Origin: JBLHKW01 sp047618565
GTDB taxonomy: Bacteria; Planctomycetota; UBA1135; GCA-002686595
Length of the DNA: 56,148 nt
NCBI GenBank assembly: GCA_047618565.1
Contig: JBLHKW010000006.1
Span: 1-56,148 of the forward strand
Direction: 5' to 3'
How positions within the stretch are numbered: position 1 is the stretch's first letter; each line of letters opens with the position of its first letter. Both the position numbers and the translations under genes were made by a program. Under the pieces are notes generated by a model. The model made no database searches. It was not told the DNA's origin and saw only the letters and a list, made by a program, of their open reading frames with translations. Of the stretch, positions 42,214 through 50,519 are shown in pieces.

Positions 42214-43698
42214 ATGACAGTTCTCGGAACGTTTGTCCGGCGCAACTTCGAGCCGTTGGTGCTCTCCGTCCAGGTCCTGGTGGACCTGGCGGTGGTCGTC
42301 GTTGCTTGCCTGACCGCCTGGTGGTGGCGCGAGGGGCTCGCGCCCATCGAGACCGCCACGGCCCTGATCACGTACCGGGAGATCTTCTCGATCACGGCGG
42401 CCATCTGCCTGGTGTGCTTTCACTGGTTCGGGATGTACAGCCCGATCAAGAGCCTGCTCAACGTCGAGGAGTTCAAGGCCGTCTCCAAGAGCAGCGTCTC
42501 GGCCTTCTTCGTGGTGCACGCACTGATCGTCTTCCTGCGCGGCACGACCCAGGAAGCCGTCGGCTCCGGAGCGCTCTACAACTACCTGGTGCCGCTGCAC
42601 CGCGCGATCGACCTGGAGGTCAACCCTAGCCAGTACTCGCGCATCACGCTGGTATTCGCCTTCGCCCTGATCCTGGTCTTCACCACCATCAGCCGCTTCG
42701 TTTCCTTCAAGCTGATCCAGGAGCTGCACCGGCGCGGGATCGGCAACCGCAACGTGCTAATCGTAGGCACGGGCGAGACCGCCCGCCGCCTGCAACGGAA
42801 GTTCCTTCTGGTGCCGACTCTCGGGCTGAACTTTGTGGGCTTCGTGGAGCGCGACTCCTCGAAGGTGGGCTCGATGATCGAGCGCTCCAGGGTCATCGGA
42901 GCCTACGAGGACCTCGAGCGCCTGCTCGGCCAGTACAAGGTCGGCGACGTCTTTGTGGCCCTGCCCGAGGAGAATGAGGAGACGGTCATGGCCATCGTGG
43001 CGCGCCTGGAGCGCATCGGCGTCGCGTACCACGTCGTGCCACGCTTCTACCACCTGATGTCCTACAAGGTGCGCATCGAGAACCTGGACTCGATCCCCCT
43101 GATCGCGCGGCCCGAGCGGCGTGTGAGCCTGGTCTCGGCCTTCGTGAAGCGCGGCCTCGACATAGCGATCGCCCTGGTGACGCTCACCCTGGGCGGCATG
43201 TTCTTCCTGGTGTCGAGCATCCTGATCCGGCGCGAATCCCCTGGCCCGGCCCTGTTCCGCCAGACCCGGATAGGCCAGGATGGGAAGCCGTTCGAGATGG
43301 TCAAGTTCAGAACGATGCACTCGGTCGATTGCAGCGATGCGCCGGCCCCATCGGATGACAACGATCCGCGCGTGACCCGCGTCGGTCGCTTCCTGCGGCG
43401 TTATAGCCTCGATGAGCTGCCGAACTTTCTGAACGTCCTGAGCGGCGAGATGAGCGTGGTCGGGCCGAGGCCCGAGATGCCGTTCATCGTGGATACCTAC
43501 GGGCCCCTGGACCGCGAGCGTTTGCGCGCCAAGCCGGGGGTGACGGGTCTGTGGCAGATCTCCTATGCGCGCACCAGCGCCATCCACGACTACCTCGACT
43601 ACGACCTCTATTACATCGAGAACCAATCCGTGCTGCTGGACCTGGTCATCATCGCCTTGACCGGCTTCGCGGTGATCAAGGGAACGGGCGCTTACTGA
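42214..43698 (+). CDS. Polyprenyl-phosphate sugar-1-phosphate transferase (polyisoprenyl-phosphate hexose-1-P transferase)
   Basis: The 494-residue protein belongs to the WcaJ/WbaP-like family that starts exopolysaccharide or O-antigen repeat units by moving a sugar-1-phosphate onto undecaprenyl phosphate. Four N-terminal membrane helices precede a CoA-binding-like Rossmann domain (NVLIVGTGETARRLQRKF). The reentrant helix and catalytic domain follow: VKRGLDIAIALVTLTLGGMF, ESPGPALFRQTRIGQDGKPF, MVKFRTMHS, FLRRYSLDELPNFLNVLSGE, VGPRPEMPF and KPGVTGLWQISYAR. It opens the cluster. The next gene begins one base after its stop. Confidence 0.93.
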   Translation: MTVLGTFVRRNFEPLVLSVQVLVDLAVVVVACLTAWWWREGLAPIETATALITYREIFSITAAICLVCFHWFGMYSPIKSLLNVEEFKAVSKSSVSAFFVVHALIVFLRGTTQEAVGSGALYNYLVPLHRAIDLEVNPSQYSRITLVFAFALILVFTTISRFVSFKLIQELHRRGIGNRNVLIVGTGETARRLQRKFLLVPTLGLNFVGFVERDSSKVGSMIERSRVIGAYEDLERLLGQYKVGDVFVALPEENEETVMAIVARLERIGVAYHVVPRFYHLMSYKVRIENLDSIPLIARPERRVSLVSAFVKRGLDIAIALVTLTLGGMFFLVSSILIRRESPGPALFRQTRIGQDGKPFEMVKFRTMHSVDCSDAPAPSDDNDPRVTRVGRFLRRYSLDELPNFLNVLSGEMSVVGPRPEMPFIVDTYGPLDRERLRAKPGVTGLWQISYARTSAIHDYLDYDLYYIENQSVLLDLVIIALTGFAVIKGTGAY

Positions 43699-43699
43699 G

Positions 43700-44848
43700 G
43701 TGCGGGTTCTGCACGTGATGGAGGCCACCATCGGTGGCACGCGCCGTCACCTGGTCGACGTCGCGCGCGGCCAGCGCGAGCTCGGACTTGATGTGCACGT
43801 GGCTGTGGCCACCAGCCGTGACCCGGACTTCCCGGCGGACCTGGATGCGCTCGAAGCAGAGGGCGTCGGCGTCACGCGCCTGCCCATGGTGCGCGAGATC
43901 TCACCGCGCGCCGACTGGCGTGATGCGCGCAGCCTGATGGGTCTGCTGAGGTCCCTGCGGCCCGACGTGGTGCACACCCATAGCTCGAAGGCTGGAGTGC
44001 TGGGCCGGATCGCGTCCGTGCGCTCAGGCATAGGCCTGCGCGTGCACACGCCGCACACCTTCGCATTCCTGTTCGAGGCGCTCTTCGGACGCGCTAAACG
44101 CGCGCTTTTTCGGCAGGTGGAGACGCGCCTGTCGCATTATACGGAGCGGGTCATCGCGGTCAGCGAGAGCGAGGCCGAGACCTTCGCCCGCTCCGGTGTA
44201 GTGGCGCCGGAACGCATCCGGGTCGTCAAGAACGGCGTGCGCAGCGCGCAGTTCGAAAACGTGGCAGCCTGCGACCTCTCCTCCCTCGATCTGGACCCGT
44301 CCGCGCCCATCGCCGCGGTCATCGGCCTGCTCTACGCCGCGAAGGGCCAGGACCTGGCCCTGGAGTGCCTCGCGCGCCCCGGTTGCGAGTCCCTGCAACT
44401 GCTCATCGTCGGACCCGGTGAGAGTGCCCAGCTGAAGGCCCTGGCGATCGCGCGCGGCGTGGCGGAGCGCGTGCGCTTCCTGGGTGCGCGGCGCGACGTG
44501 CCTGCAATACTTGCGGCGCTCGACTTCCTGCTGCTGCCGTCGCGCTGGGAGGGAATGCCGTACGTCGTGCTCGAGGCCATGGCCAGCGGCCTTCCGGTGG
44601 TCGCGACCCCTGTGGACGGTGCGCGTGAGCTGGTCGTCGATGGGGAGAGCGGGGTTCTCGCAGACGGCATCGCGCTCGAACCGCTGCACGCAGCCCTGGC
44701 GCGCATGTGCGCGCTCAGCGCAGACGAACGGCGCGTGCTCGGGAACTCGGGACGGTCACGGGTCGTCGACGACTACAGCATCGAGCGCATGGTGCAGGGC
44801 CTCAGCACCGTGTACGACGAGGCCCTCGGGGCCCGGGTGGCCAGTTGA
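43700..44848 (+). CDS. GT4 family glycosyltransferase (1)
   Basis: The 382-residue GT-B protein starts at GTG 43700. The N-terminal domain opens with VLHVMEATIGGTRRHLVDVA and has HTHSSKAGVLGRIASV. The C-terminal domain has the EX7E retaining-GT4 motif in EGMPYVVLEAMASGLPVVAT. It probably transfers a nucleotide-activated hexose to the lipid-linked acceptor started by the upstream transferase. Its stop overlaps the TTG of the next gene (TTGA), indicating one transcript. The specific sugar is not readable. Confidence 0.9.
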   Translation: MRVLHVMEATIGGTRRHLVDVARGQRELGLDVHVAVATSRDPDFPADLDALEAEGVGVTRLPMVREISPRADWRDARSLMGLLRSLRPDVVHTHSSKAGVLGRIASVRSGIGLRVHTPHTFAFLFEALFGRAKRALFRQVETRLSHYTERVIAVSESEAETFARSGVVAPERIRVVKNGVRSAQFENVAACDLSSLDLDPSAPIAAVIGLLYAAKGQDLALECLARPGCESLQLLIVGPGESAQLKALAIARGVAERVRFLGARRDVPAILAALDFLLLPSRWEGMPYVVLEAMASGLPVVATPVDGARELVVDGESGVLADGIALEPLHAALARMCALSADERRVLGNSGRSRVVDDYSIERMVQGLSTVYDEALGARVAS

Positions 44849-45978
44849 AGCTCCTGCACATCATCACGACCCTGGATGTGGGCGGTGCCGAGATGCATCT
44901 CCTGGCGCAGGTGCGCGGTCAATGCGCGCGCGGACACGAGGTGCGCGTCGCGTACCTGAAGGGTGGAGGCCGCCTGTGCGAGGACTTCCGCGCGGCGGGT
45001 GCCAGCTGGGTCGCTGCCGTCGGCGCCTCCCCGGCGACTCCGTGGCGCCTGCGCGAGCATTTCGCATGGGCCGACCTGGTGCATTCCCACCTGCTCAAGG
45101 CGGATATGCTGGCCGCCCTGTGCGCGCTACTCTTCGGCAAGCGCAAGGGCCTCATCGCGAGCAAGCACAACGACGAACAGGTGCTCAAGCGCTCCCTCGT
45201 GGGCCACGTGCACGGCTGCCTCGGTGCGGTCGCGCGACGCACCATCGTGCTCTCCGATCACGTGGGCCGCTTCGTTCAGGAGTACGGTCGCCTGAAGCCC
45301 GAGTGCATCACCCGCATCTACTACGGGCTCGACCCGGCGCCCTTCGAACAGGCCACCAACATGCCTCCGGCCGAGCTCGACGAGCTGAGGCTGAGCTTTG
45401 GCTTCGGCTCCCAGGACGTGGTCTTCATCTGCGTGGCACGCTTCGCGCCCCAGAAAGCCCACGAGGTGTTGATCCGCGCCTTCGGTGACGCCCGGGCGGC
45501 CGCGGGCGGAGAGCGTTTGCGCCTCTTGCTCGTCGGCGACGACCCCTTCGGTGATGGACGTCAGCGTGCGGAGGTGGTGGCCAGCGAGCTGGGCCTGATC
45601 GAGAGCGGCGACGTGGTGTTCGCGGGCATCCGGCGAGACGTACCGGCGCTGCTGGCGGCCAGCCAGTGCTTCGTCATGAGCTCCCTCTGGGAGGGGCTCG
45701 GCCTGGTCTTCCTGGAGGCCATGGCGACGCGCCTGCCCGTGCTCGCGAGTGATGTATCGGCCGTGCCGGAGGTCGTGACCCCCGGGCAAACCGGCCTGCT
45801 GGTGCCGCCTGCGGACGTGGCCGCCCTCACGGCCGGATTCGTGCGTCTGGCAGGCGACGCCGACCTGCGCAGGCGTTTCGGTGAGGCTGCAGCACGCAGC
45901 GTGCGTGAGCGCTTCGCGCTCGATCGAATGGTCGACGAGACCCTGGCCGTCTACCGCGAGGTGCTCGCCGCTGGCTAG
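44845..45978 (+). CDS. GT4 family glycosyltransferase (2)
   Basis: I start this at TTG 44845, which overlaps the previous stop by four bases and opens LKLLHIITTLDVGGAEMHLL, the normal GT4 N-terminus, giving 377 residues. Further landmarks are HSHLLKADMLAALCALLFGK, VARFAPQKAHEVLIRAFGDA and the EX7E element in EGLGLVFLEAMATRLPVLAS. The TAG stop lies inside the terminal CTAG of the inverted-repeat element at 45975, so the present C-terminus (REVLAAG) may have been set by an insertion event. Length is still normal for the family. Confidence 0.88.
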   Translation: MKLLHIITTLDVGGAEMHLLAQVRGQCARGHEVRVAYLKGGGRLCEDFRAAGASWVAAVGASPATPWRLREHFAWADLVHSHLLKADMLAALCALLFGKRKGLIASKHNDEQVLKRSLVGHVHGCLGAVARRTIVLSDHVGRFVQEYGRLKPECITRIYYGLDPAPFEQATNMPPAELDELRLSFGFGSQDVVFICVARFAPQKAHEVLIRAFGDARAAAGGERLRLLLVGDDPFGDGRQRAEVVASELGLIESGDVVFAGIRRDVPALLAASQCFVMSSLWEGLGLVFLEAMATRLPVLASDVSAVPEVVTPGQTGLLVPPADVAALTAGFVRLAGDADLRRRFGEAAARSVRERFALDRMVDETLAVYREVLAAG

Positions 45979-46176
45979 CCCGATCTATTCATGACCACGC
46001 GGACGAAATACCACGAACGGCCGGCTTCGCCGTCCTTTCGGGCTTTGGCGGCACTTTGCGAACATTGGCGTCCTCGGCGACTAAAAAAGGTCGCCTGCGG
46101 GGCCAATGCCCGCAAAGCACCACCAAAGCCCGAATCGAGGCGTTTCGCCTCGCGGCTCATGAATAGACCGGGCTAG
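45975..46176. mobile_element. MITE-like inverted-repeat element, about 200 bp
   Basis: The two ends are near-perfect inverted repeats of 20 bases (CTAGCCCGATCTATTCATGA at 45975-45994 against TCATGAATAGACCGGGCTAG at 46157-46176, one mismatch). The symmetry continues inward: TTCGGGCTTTGG on the left matches CCAAAGCCCGAA on the right, and GGCGAC/GTCGCC (46076-46081, 46090-46095) enclose a TAAAAAAG centre. The arms differ by about 25 bases because each has its own small hairpin. CTAG at both ends may be the target duplication. Both strands hold similar 61-codon frames ending MNRSG/MNRPG, produced by the symmetry. There is no transposase, so a non-autonomous element or an unusually long structured RNA is likely. 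Confidence 0.72.
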
Positions 46177-46204
46177 GAAGGTGTCGCGCGGGCATGCTGT
46201 ACCC

Positions 46205-47488
46205 ATGGCGCCAGAGGATCAACCGGGCGGGGCACCGCCCTGGGCTCCGGGTTACCGACACCTGACCCCGGAGATCTCCCCGATTCCGTTCCAGTTCCGC
46301 ATGCGGCCCCAGGATTTTCGGGTCGAGGAGGTGCCGCTCGAAGAGCCCGATGGCGAGGGCACGCACATCTTTCTGGAGCTGGAGAAACGTGGCCTGTCCA
46401 CGGTGGACGCGGTGCGGCGACTTGCGCGCGCGCTCGAACGACCCGAGCACGCGTTTGGCTTCGCGGGCCGCAAGGACACCTTCGCCATCACGCGCCAGTG
46501 GATCTCGGTCGAGCACGTCGACCCGGCCACGGTAGCGGCGATCGAGATCGAGGACGCGAGCGTGTTACGCGTGACGCGCCACCGCAAAAAACTTCGTCTC
46601 GGCCAGCTGGCGGGCAACCGCTTCCAGTTGCGGCTGGTGCAGATGGCGGATGGGGACCGAGAGAACTTCGAACGGGTGCTGGCTTCGCTCTCCTCGGGCG
46701 GCCTCCCGAATTACTATGGGGCACAGCGCTTCGGTCGGCACGGATTCACCTATCGCCTCGGCCGATTGCTGGTACAGCGTCGCTACCGGGACTACCTGGA
46801 TGCCTTTCTCTCGCCGGAGCACAATACGCCGAGCGCTTCGATCGATGAGCTTGCCGAGGTGTTCCGCACCGGAAGCCCGTCCGCGCAGCGCCGCCTGACT
46901 CGTATTGCCAGCTCGCTTCCGCCCGACCTCGCTGCGCTTGCCCACCAGCTGGCACGGCGACCGGGCGACGTGGCCAGCGGCGTGCGAGCGATCCCCAAGC
47001 GCACGCGGCGCTTCCACCTCTCCTCCTTCCAGTCGCGGGTCTTCAACCGCGTCCTGGCCGCCCGCCTGGGTGAGGGGCTCTCCCTCGGTGAAGTCGTCCC
47101 GGGCGACGTGGTCTATGAGCATTCGTCCGGCCGGGCTACCCTGCTGGAGAAGGATGCGCCCGTGCCGGAGGAAGCGCAGGCGCGTGCCACCGCATTCGAG
47201 ACCAGCCCGAGTGGTCCGATGCCGGGGACGCGCGCCCTGGCGGCCGAGGGTCTGCCCGGCGAGCTCGAGCAGGCAGCCCTGGCGGCGGAGGAGCTCTCGA
47301 TCGATGACTTCAAGAACCTGCCGGAGGGCTTTGCGCAGAACGGGGCGCGCCGGCCGCTGCGGGTTCCAGTGACGGAGGTGCAGGTCGGCTGGAGCCCAGC
47401 CAGCGCCGACCTGCGTTTTCGGCTCCCCAAGGGCGCGTTCGCAACGACCCTGCTCGAGGAGCTGCGGAAAGACTTTCGGGGGCCATGA
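46205..47488 (+). CDS. truD: tRNA pseudouridine(13) synthase
   Basis: TruD converts U13 of tRNA-Glu to pseudouridine. The 427-residue protein from ATG 46205 carries the catalytic Asp91 in GFAGRKDTFAITRQWIS (family motif GxKD...Q). Other motifs are FRVEEVPLEEPDGEGTHIFL at the N-terminus and LPNYYGAQRFGRHG, and the TRUD insertion domain lies at about 200-380. A GTG at 46181, eight codons earlier, is too close to AGGAAG to be the likelier start. It lies within a polysaccharide gene cluster, directly behind the MITE-like element, with which it has no functional link that I can see. Confidence 0.94.
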   Translation: MAPEDQPGGAPPWAPGYRHLTPEISPIPFQFRMRPQDFRVEEVPLEEPDGEGTHIFLELEKRGLSTVDAVRRLARALERPEHAFGFAGRKDTFAITRQWISVEHVDPATVAAIEIEDASVLRVTRHRKKLRLGQLAGNRFQLRLVQMADGDRENFERVLASLSSGGLPNYYGAQRFGRHGFTYRLGRLLVQRRYRDYLDAFLSPEHNTPSASIDELAEVFRTGSPSAQRRLTRIASSLPPDLAALAHQLARRPGDVASGVRAIPKRTRRFHLSSFQSRVFNRVLAARLGEGLSLGEVVPGDVVYEHSSGRATLLEKDAPVPEEAQARATAFETSPSGPMPGTRALAAEGLPGELEQAALAAEELSIDDFKNLPEGFAQNGARRPLRVPVTEVQVGWSPASADLRFRLPKGAFATTLLEELRKDFRGP

Positions 47489-47627
47489 CTCCGGGCGGCC
47501 CATCGGGACCTGCGCAGCGGTGGCTCGTGCGGGCGCAAACGCCCGTGACGGCCCCCTGGAGAGGTCGGAGCCACAGCCTTCAAGCTTGCTTTGTGGATCA
47601 GTCGAAAGGACCCTAAACCCCAGTGAT

Positions 47628-48125
47628 ATGAGCAACCTCGACCCCCAAGCAAGCGCGAGCTCCGGCCACCCAGATCGTGGGAGCTGCCCGGCGCCCCAAC
47701 CCAGCGCGGCCGACCGCGGTGCCGATCGACGCGAGGCCCCGACTCCCCGCTTCTCCCGCTACACCTTCCAGGGCGGTCGCCGCATGGACGTGCGCCGGGA
47801 CCTCGAGCGCGACGGCAGCTACGTAGATCGCTACGGGTCCGTCCTGCTGGGCGTGGTCGTGTGGGTTTCTCTGATGAATGTGGGTGACAGCTTCTTCACG
47901 ATCAGGCACCTCCAGCACGGGGGCATCGAGCTGAATCCCATCGCCCAGCAGCTCCTGTGCAGCGGCAAGGCAGGATTCGTGCTCTGGAAGGGACTCCTGA
48001 TCGGAGTGGCTCTGATGGTGCTGGTGGTCCACAAGAACTTCCCCCTCGCGCGCACGGGGCTCTGGGTGTCCGCGGGCGGCTACACCCTGCTCTGCATGTA
48101 CCACCTTTACCTCTACCGGGTCTGA
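47628..48125 (+). CDS. DUF5658-like membrane protein
   Basis: The 165-residue protein begins at ATG 47628. The first 80 residues are polar and probably disordered (Ser/Pro/Arg-rich). Three to four helices follow: VLLGVVVWVSLMNVGDSFFT, a segment with GGIELNPIAQQLLCSG, WKGLLIGVALMVLVVHKNFP and SAGGYTLLCMYHLYLY. The D-x-x-FT...GG-x-ELNP pattern and the final YHxYL fit DUF5658, a family of unknown function. It may have no part in the surrounding glycan cluster. An in-frame start at 47520 would add 36 residues of no recognisable character. Confidence 0.7.
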   Translation: MSNLDPQASASSGHPDRGSCPAPQPSAADRGADRREAPTPRFSRYTFQGGRRMDVRRDLERDGSYVDRYGSVLLGVVVWVSLMNVGDSFFTIRHLQHGGIELNPIAQQLLCSGKAGFVLWKGLLIGVALMVLVVHKNFPLARTGLWVSAGGYTLLCMYHLYLYRV

Positions 48126-48135
48126 CCGTGGAGCG

Positions 48136-48151
48136 CGGCCCCGCGGGGCCG
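48136..48151 (+). terminator. Perfect GC palindrome after the DUF5658 gene
   Basis: CGGCCCCG and CGGGGCCG form a 16-base perfect palindrome 11 bases past the stop codon, without a T run. It may act as a Rho-dependent or weak terminator ahead of the next glycan gene, which begins at 48202. Confidence 0.35.
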
Positions 48152-48201
48152 TAGGATGGGGGCGCGGGAAGAATGGCCCTGGCGGGTCGTCCCTGCGTCC
48201 A

Positions 48202-49386
48202 ATGGATCGAGTAGCCCCCGACCTGCACCCGGAACACGAGACCCCCGGGTTTCTGGCAGACCTGTGCCGGCGGCCCGCTGTGGCGCGAGTCCTGGTCAGT
48301 GGTGGCGCGGGTTTCATCGGAGCCGCGCTGGTACAGGCCCTCGGCTCGGATGGGATCGAATGCACCGTCGTCGACGATCTCTCTGCGAGCAGCGGAGCGC
48401 GGCTGGAGCGTCTGCGCGCAACCGATCGAGCGCCGCACTGGTTTGGGCTCGACGTGAATCGCCCGGGCGCCTGGCACCAGGTCCTGACCGAGGGCGGTCC
48501 CTTCGATGCCATCGTGCACCTGGCCGGGCGGGTTGGCGTGCGCAGGGTGCTCGCCGACCCCGAAGCATGCCGAGGCGCGAACCTGGCCGGTGTGCGAGAG
48601 CTCGTCGCGGCGCTGGCAAAGATGCCGCCCGGCTCCAGGCCGCGGGTCTTCGCAGCGTCGACCAGCGAGGTCTACGCGGACGTGGCCGGACCACTGCGCG
48701 AGGACGGCAACCTGCGTTCCGAGGAGGGCTGTGGGCGCTGGGCCTACGCCGCCTCGAAGCGCACGGCGGAGAACCTGCTCGATGGCGCCAGCCACCTCTG
48801 GTCCGCGGGACAAGGCCCCGTGCACCTGCGCTTTTTCAATGTCGTCGGACCCGGTCAGGACGCACGCACGGGCATGGTGATGCCGACCTTCGTGGAACAC
48901 GCGTTGCGCGCCGAGGCCCTGCCCGTGCATGGACGGGGGGAGCAGGTGCGGGCGTTCGGTCATGTGGATGACGTGGCGCGCACCCTTGCGGAGCTCGTTC
49001 AGAGCCCCGGCTTTCCGCCCGGTGCGTTAAACCTCGGGGGGCGCACCCGCACGACGATGCTGGAACTCGCGCGCACGGTCCTCGCGCGTCTGGCTGAAGT
49101 GCCCGGTCGCCCCCTGGAGCGAAGCGGCGCAGCCCTGACCTTCGTCGATCCGTGTCGTCACATCGCGGGAAACTTCGAGGAGGTGCGCACGCGCGAACCC
49201 GACCTCGGCCGCGCCACCTGGCTGGGGCTACCGATCCCGTCGCGAAGCCTGATCGAACTTGTGGACGATTGCCTCGCGCGACATTCAGCGCTCTCGATCG
49301 ATCCCGCCAGCGCAGTGCGGAGCACCGCGCTGGCGGCGACGCCCGCACCGCACGGAGGCATCGCGTGCGCATCGCTCGGGTCCTGA
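48202..49386 (+). CDS. NAD-dependent epimerase/dehydratase (NDP-sugar type)
   Basis: The 394-residue protein is an extended short-chain dehydrogenase. The cofactor motif GGAGFIG is at 34-40, and the catalytic pair lies in YAASK following FAASTSEVYADVAGPLRED. The C-terminal substrate half contains LRFFNVVGPGQDARTGMVMP and GEQVRAFGHVDDVA. The pattern is that of UDP-glucose 4-epimerases, UDP-glucuronate decarboxylases and dTDP-glucose dehydratases, and I cannot choose among these by eye. GTG 48280 would remove a 26-residue N-terminal extension and may be the real start. It overlaps the next glycosyltransferase by 22 bases. It probably supplies an NDP-sugar to this cluster. Confidence 0.87.
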   Translation: MDRVAPDLHPEHETPGFLADLCRRPAVARVLVSGGAGFIGAALVQALGSDGIECTVVDDLSASSGARLERLRATDRAPHWFGLDVNRPGAWHQVLTEGGPFDAIVHLAGRVGVRRVLADPEACRGANLAGVRELVAALAKMPPGSRPRVFAASTSEVYADVAGPLREDGNLRSEEGCGRWAYAASKRTAENLLDGASHLWSAGQGPVHLRFFNVVGPGQDARTGMVMPTFVEHALRAEALPVHGRGEQVRAFGHVDDVARTLAELVQSPGFPPGALNLGGRTRTTMLELARTVLARLAEVPGRPLERSGAALTFVDPCRHIAGNFEEVRTREPDLGRATWLGLPIPSRSLIELVDDCLARHSALSIDPASAVRSTALAATPAPHGGIACASLGS

Positions 49387-50519
49387 CGCGCCTCAATCTC
49401 GGCGGTCCCGCGCGCCAGGTGCTCGCTTCCGACCCGCTCCTCAAGGAGATGGGCCACGAGCTGCGCATCTTCGCAGGTTCACCGCCGGCGGGCGAAGGCG
49501 ACCTGTTCGACACCCTCGTCGAGCAGGGCCTCGACGTGGTGCGCGTGCCGGGCCTTGGGCGTCGCATCTCGATCGTCGGCGATCTGCGCGCCACGCGCTT
49601 CCTGCGTCGGGAACTGACAGCCTTCGCGCCGGACATCCTGCACACGCATGCATCAAAGGCGGGCGCGCTCGGTCGGCGCGCGGCGCGGAAACTCTCCGGG
49701 ATCGGCCGCGTGCATACCTTCCACGGGCACGTCCTGGAGGGATATTTTCCCCCGACCGTGTCGCGCATGATCCGTGCCCACGAACGGCGCCTGGCGCGCG
49801 CCACCGACCGTATCCTGGCCGTGTCCCATGCGACCGCCGAGGATCTGATCCGGCTGGACGTGGTGCCCGAGGACAAGCTGGTGGTCGTGCCCCCGGGGGT
49901 CGATCTTGCCGAGCTGCTGGCCTTGAAGGAGCGCTCGGGCACCCTGCGCAAGGCCATCGGCGCAGGCGAGGATGCCCTGGTCGTCGGGGTGCTTGGACGT
50001 CTGGCGGAGGTCAAGCGGCCACAGCGCGCGCTCGATGTCTTCGAGCTGCTGAAGGATCGCCTGCCGCACCTGCATCTGGTGTTCATCGGCGATGGGCCCG
50101 AGCGCCAGGGGCTGGAGCGGCGCATCACCAGCGCGGACGATGCGACGCGTGGACGGGTACACCTGATGGGGCTGTGCACGGAGATCGCACCGATGCTGGC
50201 CGACCTGGACGTGGTTCTGCTGACCTCCCGCAGCGAGGGCATGCCGGTCGCCTTGATCGAGGCGGGAGCCGCGGGCAAGCCGGTCGTAGCCAGTCCAGTT
50301 GGGGGCGTCGAGGAGCTCGTCGCCCACGAGCGCACCGGCTACCTGGGAGAGACCACGGACGAGCTGGCCTATTTCCTGACACAGCTGGCCGAGAACGATC
50401 AGGATCGCCAGGACATGGGACATCGCGCGCGCCTGCGTGTCGCCAAGCAACACTCCGCCGCGGCTCTTGCACGCCGGCTCGATGCCGTATACACCGCGGT
50501 GGTGGAGAGCCGCCCATGA
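49365..50519 (+). CDS. GT4 family glycosyltransferase (3)
   Basis: The 384-residue protein starts at GTG 49365, seven bases after GGAGG, inside the 3' end of the epimerase gene. The GT-B layout is clear: VRIARVLTRLNLGGPARQVL, HTHASKAGALGRRAARKLSG, FHGHVLEGYF, then VGVLGRLAEVKRPQRALDVF and the EX7E motif in EGMPVALIEAGAAGKPVVAS. It closely resembles glycosyltransferase (1) at 43700 in the HTHxSKAGxLGR segment, so the two may be paralogs with related donors. Its stop overlaps the next ATG (ATGA). Confidence 0.9.
   Translation: MRIARVLTRLNLGGPARQVLASDPLLKEMGHELRIFAGSPPAGEGDLFDTLVEQGLDVVRVPGLGRRISIVGDLRATRFLRRELTAFAPDILHTHASKAGALGRRAARKLSGIGRVHTFHGHVLEGYFPPTVSRMIRAHERRLARATDRILAVSHATAEDLIRLDVVPEDKLVVVPPGVDLAELLALKERSGTLRKAIGAGEDALVVGVLGRLAEVKRPQRALDVFELLKDRLPHLHLVFIGDGPERQGLERRITSADDATRGRVHLMGLCTEIAPMLADLDVVLLTSRSEGMPVALIEAGAAGKPVVASPVGGVEELVAHERTGYLGETTDELAYFLTQLAENDQDRQDMGHRARLRVAKQHSAAALARRLDAVYTAVVESRP

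Noticed and set aside
45991..46160. Two 61-codon frames on opposite strands between glycosyltransferase (2) and truD
   Set aside because: They mirror each other because the element is an inverted repeat. No ribosome site or folded-looking core is present, so they are annotated as part of the MITE-like element.
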